The notes under the pieces: model-generated | Told to the model about the DNA's origin: nothing | Seen by the model: only the letters and a program-made list of their open reading frames with translations | The model's database searches: none | Shown: positions 6,781 to 11,862 of the stretch, piece after piece | Position numbering within the stretch: position 1 is the first letter of the stretch | Layout: each line of letters begins with the position of its first letter | NCBI GenBank assembly: GCA_009782085.1 | Contig: WQUN01000136.1 | Coordinates: 1-11,862 of the forward strand | Reading direction: 5' to 3' | DNA: 11,862 nucleotides | DNA from: Bacillota bacterium | Lineage (GTDB): Bacteria; Bacillota; Clostridia; Lachnospirales; WQUN01 | Translations under genes and position numbers: made by a program

Positions 6781-7871
6781 CCGTAACCGACCGCGACTCC
6801 GGCGGCCGCCTGGACAAATTTCTCCTGAAATATTTCGCCGCCGCGCCGCCGCCGCTGATTTACAGGCTTTTGCGGCAGAAGAAGATCAAGCTGAACGGCC
6901 GGAGAGCCGCCGGGAGCGAGCTCACCAGGCCGGGGGACGGGATCTGCGTCTACCTGCCGGAGGAGAGGCTCGAAAGCATGTCCGCGCCGCTTGCGGGCAC
7001 ACACAGCGCGCCTTTGCGGGAGGCCGGCGTTTGTACGCCTATGGTCGGCCCTCGGCTATCCGCGGCTTTCAAATCCGGCGCAACCGCAAGGAACACAGAG
7101 GCAGGCCTTGAAAAATCGATCCTCTTCGAGGACGCGAACCTTCTGATCCTCAACAAGCCCGCCGGCATCCTCTGCCACGGCGCCAAAGACAGCGCGCCGG
7201 GCGAGACGCTGATAGACATGGTTCTGGCCTATCTCGCCGAAAAGGGCGAGTACGACCTTGCCGCGCGCTCGGCTTTCACGCCCGCTCTCTGCAACAGGCT
7301 GGACAGGAACACCGGCGGCATAGTCGTCTGCGGGAAATCCCTGGCCGCCGTGCAAGAAGTTTGCCGGGCCATCGCCGGGGAACAGGCGCAAAAGCTGTAT
7401 TTGGCGGTGGTTTCCGGGGATATCCGTGAGCCTGGCGTCTGCGAGAGCGTTTATGCCAAAGACGATGAGGCCAACCGCGCCGTCGTTTCGGAGAAATCCC
7501 TTGACGCCGGTTCGTCTGATTATAAGACTGCCGTCACGGAGTACGCCCCGCTCAAATACAGCGCGGAATGGGACGCGACATTGGTTCGGGCGCGGCTGGT
7601 GACCGGCCGCTCGCACCAGATACGCGCGCACATGCGCATGATCGGCCGCCCGATAATCGGCGACGCCAAATACGGCGACGCGGCGGTAAACGCCGGGTTC
7701 CGCGGGGAATTCGGCCTGAAGTCCCAGCTTCTCCACGCCCGGGAGCTCCGGTTCCGCCCGGACGCGTTCGCCCCCGGCTGCCGTCTCCATGCGCATAACG
7801 GCGCGCGCTTCGTTGCCCCGCTTCCGGAAAAAATGGATTATATCATAAAAAAAATATTCGGAGGAATGTGA
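6768..7871 (+). CDS. RluA-family 23S rRNA pseudouridine synthase (RluC/RluD-like) with S4 domain
   Basis: A 367-aa enzyme that isomerises uridine to pseudouridine in structured RNA, most likely 23S rRNA. The N-terminal S4 RNA-binding domain covers about 10-63 (GGRLDKFLLKYF, KIKLNGRRA). The catalytic domain starts near 118 (ILFEDANLLILNKPAG), with the active-site motif NRLDRNTGG at 176-184 (catalytic D179) and GRSHQIRAHM at 280-289. ATG 6768 directly follows, in the same frame, the TAA of the TOPRIM gene; the protein begins MLQITVTDRDSGGRLDKFL, the expected family N-terminus, so the start is good despite a poorly spaced ribosome binding site. The protein is longer than usual for the family because the linker between domains (about 64-116) is extended and low in recognisable structure. 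The next gene starts one base after its stop. Confidence 0.92.
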   Translation: MLQITVTDRDSGGRLDKFLLKYFAAAPPPLIYRLLRQKKIKLNGRRAAGSELTRPGDGICVYLPEERLESMSAPLAGTHSAPLREAGVCTPMVGPRLSAAFKSGATARNTEAGLEKSILFEDANLLILNKPAGILCHGAKDSAPGETLIDMVLAYLAEKGEYDLAARSAFTPALCNRLDRNTGGIVVCGKSLAAVQEVCRAIAGEQAQKLYLAVVSGDIREPGVCESVYAKDDEANRAVVSEKSLDAGSSDYKTAVTEYAPLKYSAEWDATLVRARLVTGRSHQIRAHMRMIGRPIIGDAKYGDAAVNAGFRGEFGLKSQLLHARELRFRPDAFAPGCRLHAHNGARFVAPLPEKMDYIIKKIFGGM

Positions 7872-7872
7872 A

Positions 7873-8598
7873 ATGAAAGCGATCATACTTGCCGCCGGGT
7901 ACGCCACGAGGCTCTACCCGCTGACCAAGGACAGGCCGAAGCCCCTTCTGCCGATCCGCGAAAAGCCGATAATCGACTACATCGTCGACCAGATCGGGAC
8001 GATCCCCGCCGTCGACAGGATCTTCGTCGTCACCAACCACAAGTTCGCGGGGCACTTCGAGAAATGGGCGGCGGAAGGGAAGCGCGCCTTGCCGGTGACA
8101 GTCGTGGACGACGGCACGACGGACAACGAAACCAGGCTCGGGGCCATCGGGGACATCGCGTTCACCCTCGGGGCCGGGAAGATCGACGACGAGATTTTGA
8201 TCATAGCCGGCGACAATTACTCCACTTACCCGCTAAGGGAACAGTATGACTTTTACGCCGAAAAGGGCGGCGACTGCCTGTGCGCCCAGCGCATCGCCGA
8301 CGCGGAGGACATAAAGCGCTACGCCGTGGCGCAGATCGACGGGGACGGCAAGGTGCTCAGCCTGGTCGAAAAGCCGCAGAATCCGCTTTCCGACCTGGCC
8401 GTCTTCGCGACGTACATCTACACGCGGGACACGGCGGCGCTCTTCCAGAAATACCTGGCCGAGGGCAACAACCCGGACGCGCCGGGGCACTTCCCACAGT
8501 GGCTCTATAAGCGCAAGCCCGTCTACGTCTATATAATGAACGGGGAATGCTACGACATAGGCACTCTGCAAAGCTACGAAGAGGTTCAGGCGCTGTGA
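7873..8598 (+). CDS. Sugar-phosphate nucleotidyltransferase (NTP_transferase family)
   Basis: A 241-aa enzyme of the family that joins a nucleoside triphosphate to a sugar 1-phosphate or similar phosphorylated group, releasing pyrophosphate. The nucleotide-binding signature AILAAG...TRL.PLTKDRPKPLLPI occupies residues 3-28, the metal-binding GDN is at 113-115, VEKP is at 165-168, and YDIGT is at 227-231. It is shorter than RmlA-type thymidylyltransferases, so it may act on another substrate, for example in surface polysaccharide or phosphocholine-type decoration; the substrate is not determinable. GGAGG at 7860-7864 lies inside the end of the preceding gene, 8 bases before ATG. Its stop overlaps the proposed queG start (GTGA). 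Confidence 0.88.
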   Translation: MKAIILAAGYATRLYPLTKDRPKPLLPIREKPIIDYIVDQIGTIPAVDRIFVVTNHKFAGHFEKWAAEGKRALPVTVVDDGTTDNETRLGAIGDIAFTLGAGKIDDEILIIAGDNYSTYPLREQYDFYAEKGGDCLCAQRIADAEDIKRYAVAQIDGDGKVLSLVEKPQNPLSDLAVFATYIYTRDTAALFQKYLAEGNNPDAPGHFPQWLYKRKPVYVYIMNGECYDIGTLQSYEEVQAL

Positions 8599-10271
8599 GC
8601 GAGGCTCCGTTTCAAAAAACCGAAGCCGGGCGAGGGACGGATTGCGATTCCGGGCAGCCTCGCTCAAAGTTTGAGGGGCTTGAAAACGGAACCCGCGCGA
8701 GCGGGCCTGACGCTTCCGGCAGAGATCCGGAGGCCGCGGAAAGTTTGGGCTGCGCCTTAAAAGATACAATCCTGGAATTCGCGCGGCGAAACGGCTGTAT
8801 CGCCGGGATATGCCCGGCGGCGGAGCCCGCCGCCGCGCGGGGCGTTTTGGAGCGCAGGAACGCGCTTACGCCGTTTGTCAGCCGGGACCTAAAGAAGAGG
8901 CTCGACCCCGCCGCGCATTTGCCCGGCGCAAAAAGCGTCATTGTGCTGGGAAGGTTTTACGGCGGGGATTCCGCGCCTTATGACGGAACCGGCGGCGCGG
9001 AATCTGCCCCGTCGGCGGCCGCGCCGGACGGAAACGCGGCCGGCGGCGGTTACCACGCGGCGCTCCGGTCGCTTCCGGGGGAACTCCGATCCCTTCCGGG
9101 GGAGCCGTATGACAAGCGCCCGGCTTTTTGCGCCGGGGACGGCGTCAAAACCGGCCTGATGACGGCTATGGCCGCCGGGGGCGACTATCACGCGGCGCTC
9201 CGGTCGCTCCCGGTGGAGCTCCGATCCCTTCCGGGGGAGACGAATGGCGAGGATCCGGCTTTTTGCGCCGGTAAAGGCGTCAAAACCGGCCTGATGACGG
9301 CTATGGCCGCCGGGGGCGACTACCACGCGGCGCTCCGGTCGCTCCTGGGGGAGTTGGCGCGCGTGTTGGGCGAAAAGGCGGAGTTCCGGCATATTATAAA
9401 AGTCGACGGCGCGGGGCTTTTGGAGCGGGAGTACGCGAAAACGGCCGGGTTGGGCTTTCAGGGGAAGAATTGCTGCGTGATCTGCCCCGGGAAAGGCTCT
9501 TTTTTTAATATAGGGCTGATGCTGGTGGATATAGAGATTCCGCCGACGCGGTGCGATTCGGCGGATGTGTTTGAGGCCGGAGACGCGGCCGCCGCCGCGT
9601 ATGCGTCTGCCTCGGCGGATACACCCGAGGCAGGAGACGCGCCCACTCCCGTGTATACGTCTGCTTTGACGGATGTGTTTGAGGTTGGGGGCGCGGTTGC
9701 TCCAGTGTATTCGTCCGCTTCGGCGGATGCGGCCGGGACCGGAGACGCGCCCGCTCCCGTGTATACGCCCGCTTCGGCAAATGCGGCTGTAGCCGGAGAC
9801 GCGCACGCCACCGCGAACTGGTCAGCGGCCGAAGAACGGCGGGAGCGCCCGTTTCCCGGCGCGGGAAAACGCTCTCTTACCCGCGGGCCGGGCCGCCGGT
9901 CATGCGGCGATTGCGATCTATGCGTCAAGGCGTGCCCGGCGGGGGCCATCGCGCCCGGCGGATACGAGATCGCCGCCTCCAAGTGCGTGAGCTGGCTGAC
10001 GCAGAAGGACGGCGAACTCACGGCCCGGGAGCGGGAAGTCATGGGGCCGTGGGTCTACGGCTGCGACATCTGCCAGCTGGTTTGCCCGCATAACGCGTCC
10101 GCGGGCGTTGAGCCGGTCAGGCTGGACCTCGAGCAATTATTGGAAATGGACGACGGAGAGTTCGACGCGGTGTTCGTGGGGACATGCGCCGCCTGGAGGG
10201 GGCGGGGGATTTTGAGAAGGAATGCGGAGAACGCGCTGATTAACATAAACAGTGGAATTTACATGTATTGA
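8595..10271 (+). CDS. queG: Epoxyqueuosine reductase with two repeat-expanded insertions
   Basis: QueG reduces epoxyqueuosine to queuosine in tRNA, using cobalamin and two [4Fe-4S] clusters. Conserved parts: ALKDTILEFARRNG and the following VLGRFYGG strand, the VDGAGLLEREYA...GLGFQGKNC block (its Asp is the expected catalytic acid), and the ferredoxin-like region CGDCDLCVKACP (Cys 437, 440, 443, 447), KC 464, and CDICQLVCP (Cys 490, 493, 497). The C-terminus ends soon after, without HEAT repeats. At 558 aa it is much longer than a short QueG of roughly 300 aa. The excess is an N-terminal extension (about 50 aa), a 135-bp tandem repeat around residues 153-253, and a 54-bp repeat array at 324-413. 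The start is uncertain: GTG 8595 overlaps the previous stop; TTG 8745 with GGAGG at 8729-8733 would remove the extension and place the family N-terminus first. The frame is unbroken, so it may be functional. Confidence 0.87.
   Translation: MSEAPFQKTEAGRGTDCDSGQPRSKFEGLENGTRASGPDASGRDPEAAESLGCALKDTILEFARRNGCIAGICPAAEPAAARGVLERRNALTPFVSRDLKKRLDPAAHLPGAKSVIVLGRFYGGDSAPYDGTGGAESAPSAAAPDGNAAGGGYHAALRSLPGELRSLPGEPYDKRPAFCAGDGVKTGLMTAMAAGGDYHAALRSLPVELRSLPGETNGEDPAFCAGKGVKTGLMTAMAAGGDYHAALRSLLGELARVLGEKAEFRHIIKVDGAGLLEREYAKTAGLGFQGKNCCVICPGKGSFFNIGLMLVDIEIPPTRCDSADVFEAGDAAAAAYASASADTPEAGDAPTPVYTSALTDVFEVGGAVAPVYSSASADAAGTGDAPAPVYTPASANAAVAGDAHATANWSAAEERRERPFPGAGKRSLTRGPGRRSCGDCDLCVKACPAGAIAPGGYEIAASKCVSWLTQKDGELTAREREVMGPWVYGCDICQLVCPHNASAGVEPVRLDLEQLLEMDDGEFDAVFVGTCAAWRGRGILRRNAENALININSGIYMY
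9051..9354 (+). repeat. 135-bp in-frame tandem repeat in queG (two copies plus a partial third)
   Basis: Units start at 9051, 9186 and 9321, exactly 135 bases (45 codons) apart, each opening with the codons for YHAALRSL. The first two full units differ at about 14 positions by eye (near 90% identical); the third continues only about 33 bases before merging into normal queG sequence. Each full unit encodes LRSLP.ELRSLPGE, then PAFCAG, then GVKTGLMTAMAAGGD. Inside the unit a 21-bp doublet is visible (9063-9083 and 9084-9104). Confidence 0.95.
9564..9833 (+). repeat. 54-bp in-frame repeat array in queG (five degenerate copies)
   Basis: Five consecutive 18-codon units start at 9564, 9618, 9672, 9726 and 9780. 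The consensus reads roughly D-x-x-E-A-G-D-A-x-A-P-V-Y-T-S-A-S-A; the GD, PVY and SA positions are the most constant, and the fifth unit is the most diverged. The array lies between the catalytic domain and the iron-sulfur domain, where other QueG proteins have only a short acidic loop. It is Ala/Pro/Asp-rich and probably forms a flexible linker. Confidence 0.93.
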
Positions 10272-10309
10272 TCTATGCCACAGCGATATATAAACGCAGG
10301 GGCGATAAA

Positions 10310-10957
10310 ATGACAGGCGAACTTAGAAAAGGCGTCTCAGACTATTACGACGCGACGGCCCGGGAATGGGCCGACAAATGGTATCCGGACGACACCATGC
10401 TCCCGCTGCTCCGGCGGTTTGTCGCCCTGCTTCCCGGCGGGCCGCGCGTTCTGGACGCCGGCTGCGGGGCTGGGTATGAAAGCATGAGGCTGAAAAATCT
10501 GGGGGCCGACGTCGTCGGAATCGACATATCGGAGGAATCCGTAAAAATCGCCAGGGAAAGAAATCCGGGCTGCCGCTTCGAGGTGACGGACTGCCGAATG
10601 CTTGCCCGTAAGGAAGTGGGCTTTTTTGACGGCGTCGCCGCGCTCGCTCTTATAGTGCATATAGAGGACGCGGAATTGCCGCTGGTATTCAAGAACTTCA
10701 GGAATGCGCTAAAGCCGGGCGGCTATGTGTTACTTGCCTTCAGGGAGGGCGAAGGGTTCAGCGAGGAAAGGAGTTATGTGGAAATCGGCGGCGTGCCATA
10801 TAACCGGGCTTTTTATCTCCACAAATCCAAGTCGGTGATAGAATCGGCAGAAAAGGCGGGTTTCTCGTATTTCGAAGAGTGGTTCCTGGAAAACGCCCCC
10901 GGCTTGGGGGGATGGAAATATCTTGTGTTTCGTCATCCAGATGATGATTGGGGATGA
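10310..10957 (+). CDS. Class I SAM-dependent methyltransferase
   Basis: A 215-aa methyltransferase of the Methyltransf_11/25 type. SAM-binding motif I is RVLDAGCGAGYE near residues 45-56, followed by an acidic motif II strand VVGIDISEESV, then CRFEVTDCRML with the usual acidic residue, and a late LKPGGYVLLAFREG segment. The C-terminal part (YNRAFYLHKSK...AGFSYFEEWF) resembles small-molecule methyltransferases of the UbiE/tellurite-resistance type, but the substrate cannot be told. ATG 10310 with AGGGG at 10298-10302 is preferred to the upstream TTG 10268, which overlaps the queG stop and has no good ribosome binding site. The lipoprotein start follows 4 bases after the stop. Confidence 0.88.
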   Translation: MTGELRKGVSDYYDATAREWADKWYPDDTMLPLLRRFVALLPGGPRVLDAGCGAGYESMRLKNLGADVVGIDISEESVKIARERNPGCRFEVTDCRMLARKEVGFFDGVAALALIVHIEDAELPLVFKNFRNALKPGGYVLLAFREGEGFSEERSYVEIGGVPYNRAFYLHKSKSVIESAEKAGFSYFEEWFLENAPGLGGWKYLVFRHPDDDWG

Positions 10958-10961
10958 TCCG

Positions 10962-11756
10962 GTGAAAATAATCCGAACCGCCTTGTTTCTTATGTTGCTG
11001 CTGGCGGGTTTGACAGCTTGCGCCGGGGGAAAATCCGTTTCTGAAACGCCCGCGCCGGCCCGATCTGTTGCAGTAAAGCCGAGCGCTTCCCCAGTTCCGG
11101 CGGTTTCCGCAGAACCGACAACTGCCCCGGAGCCAACGGCTTCCCCTGAACCCACGGCTTCCCCGGAACTCACGGCTTCCCCGGAGCCAACAACTTCCCC
11201 GGAACTCGCGGAATCTCCTACGCACACAAATATTCCCGCCGACATAGTAACGGAAAACGGCGAAAGAGACGGCAAAAACTGCCTCATACTTAAAGCCTCT
11301 TTGGATTTGGACGGCGACGGAACAGACGAGCGGATAGCGGCGTACTTCTCCTGTTCATGGACGTATGACGATGGCAGTGTGCCGGTGGATACCTTCGACC
11401 TTTGCGAAATCGAGGTCGCGGCGAGGGGCGGCATGGTTTACACTGCTTCATGGCAATACGATAATCTGCGCCCGCGCCTGAATTTCGCCGATTTTGACGC
11501 CGGCGACGGCCTGATACAGATATACCTCGAGGGGGACGGCCCCAGCGGCGACCCTTACACGCGGATATTTGGCTGCGACGGGACGCGGGTCATTAAAAAC
11601 GCCGGTTTTCCCGGATTTATCACGCGCTGTGACGGGCATGGCAGAATCTATTCCTTCGACGAGTATAACGTCAACTGCTTCTACGATTTGCGCAACGGCC
11701 TGACGCCCCTCCCGAAAGAAAACATTGTCGGGACGGAGACGGAGAGGAATTTTTAA
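10962..11756 (+). CDS. Lipoprotein with Pro/Thr/Ser/Glu repeat stalk and acidic C-terminal domain
   Basis: A 264-aa predicted lipoprotein. Start GTG 10962, with GGGGAT at 10950-10955, gives MKIIRTALFLMLLLAGLTAC, a classical signal peptide ending in the lipobox LTAC; Cys20 would be lipidated and the protein anchored outside the membrane. The upstream in-frame TTG 10923 would place extra residues before the signal and is rejected. Residues 51-86 are six 6-aa repeats of the type E-P-T-A-S-P, a probable extended stalk through the cell wall. The globular part contains LDLDGDGTDE near 110-120, a calcium-binding-like DxDxDG loop as in FG-GAP/VCBS-type repeats, and further aspartates (FADFDAGDG). Function unknown. 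It follows the methyltransferase so closely that co-transcription is likely. Confidence 0.85.
   Translation: MKIIRTALFLMLLLAGLTACAGGKSVSETPAPARSVAVKPSASPVPAVSAEPTTAPEPTASPEPTASPELTASPEPTTSPELAESPTHTNIPADIVTENGERDGKNCLILKASLDLDGDGTDERIAAYFSCSWTYDDGSVPVDTFDLCEIEVAARGGMVYTASWQYDNLRPRLNFADFDAGDGLIQIYLEGDGPSGDPYTRIFGCDGTRVIKNAGFPGFITRCDGHGRIYSFDEYNVNCFYDLRNGLTPLPKENIVGTETERNF
11112..11219 (+). repeat. 18-bp coding repeat array (six copies) in the lipoprotein
   Basis: Six 18-base units in frame encode EPTTAP, EPTASP, EPTASP, ELTASP, EPTTSP and ELAESP. Nucleotide similarity between units is high enough for slippage to change copy number in steps of six residues without breaking the frame. Confidence 0.88.
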
Positions 11757-11789
11757 GTTTATTTTTTCCAAAAAAAGGAGATACTCCAA

Positions 11790-11862
11790 ATGGCCTACTG
11801 GTCGACGCGCGGCCTCCGCGGCAGCGCCCTAGAGGAGCAGATAAACCTGACGAACGCCCTTT
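11790..11862 (+). CDS. recU: Holliday junction resolvase RecU, 5' end only
   Basis: The window cuts this gene after 24 complete codons. The visible peptide MAYWSTRGLRGSALEEQINL closely matches the RecU N-terminus (W-x-S-RGLRGS-x-LEE-x-IN-x-TN), a family restricted mainly to Firmicutes and found beside the class A penicillin-binding protein gene in Bacillus. RecU cuts four-way junctions during recombination and repair. The ribosome binding site is AAGGAG at 11775-11780, 9 bases before ATG. The catalytic residues lie outside the window. Confidence 0.85.
   Translation, partial: MAYWSTRGLRGSALEEQINLTNAL

Noticed and set aside
8889..9806. Long minus-strand frame with an RI-GSGR-type repeating peptide
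   Set aside because: The periodic peptide is the mirror of the queG repeats, whose periods (135 and 54) are divisible by three and so keep all frames open.
9564..9833. CRISPR-like array
   Set aside because: Units are contiguous 54-bp degenerate coding repeats with no unique spacers, and they are in frame with QueG.
11757..11789. Terminator between the lipoprotein and recU genes
   Set aside because: There are T and A runs but no GC-containing stem; the A-rich stretch is the leader of the recU ribosome binding site.

Overview
The window is a densely packed stretch of bacterial chromosome with every supported gene on the + strand. GC-rich housekeeping genes (roughly 60% by eye) suggest a GC-rich member of the Firmicutes, probably class Clostridia. 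The evidence is a RecU-type resolvase start at the right edge (recU is a Firmicutes gene), prfB with a CTT-TGA-C programmed frameshift, an S4-domain RluA-family pseudouridine synthase, a short QueG without visible HEAT repeats, and strong AGGAGG-like ribosome binding sites. Species cannot be named from the sequence.

Left part (1-2847): an AT-rich edge holds a 35-codon ORF that looks like the cut-off start of a GNAT acetyltransferase. It is followed by a Uma2-family (PD-(D/E)XK-like) gene, a Nudix hydrolase overlapping it by 4 bases, an exported SIMPL-domain protein, and a second Uma2 paralogue. An intergenic stretch with two hairpins follows (2848-2950).

Middle (2951-4807): a ComB-like 2-phosphosulfolactate phosphatase family gene runs directly into prfB (release factor 2). 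prfB is read through an in-frame TGA by +1 frameshifting, so the intact gene spans 3673-4807.

Accessory island (about 4808-6767): a visibly more AT-rich two-gene unit sits between prfB and a pseudouridine synthase gene. It encodes a RecF/OLD-like AAA ATPase with complete Walker A, signature, Walker B and H-loop motifs, and a TOPRIM-like protein (EGxTD, DxD, ExW motifs; resembles DUF4276). The genes overlap by 4 bases. ATPase plus TOPRIM is the logic of OLD/Gabija, PARIS and AbiL-type anti-phage systems, so this is the best candidate defence system here.

Right part (6768-11862): an RluA-family pseudouridine synthase, a sugar-phosphate nucleotidyltransferase, queG (epoxyqueuosine reductase), a SAM-dependent methyltransferase, a lipoprotein with a Pro/Thr/Ser/Glu repeat stalk, and the first codons of recU. 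Starts and stops mostly touch or overlap, so much of this is probably co-transcribed. The striking feature is queG: its reading frame is expanded by two unrelated in-frame tandem repeats, a 135-bp unit (two copies plus part of a third) and a 54-bp unit (five copies). The neighbouring pseudouridine synthase has an unusually long linker and the lipoprotein has an 18-bp repeat array. Together these suggest a locus or genome prone to in-frame GC-rich repeat growth.

No tRNA, rRNA, CRISPR array, transposase or strong intrinsic terminator on the + strand was seen. No gene-free stretch exceeds 300 bases.
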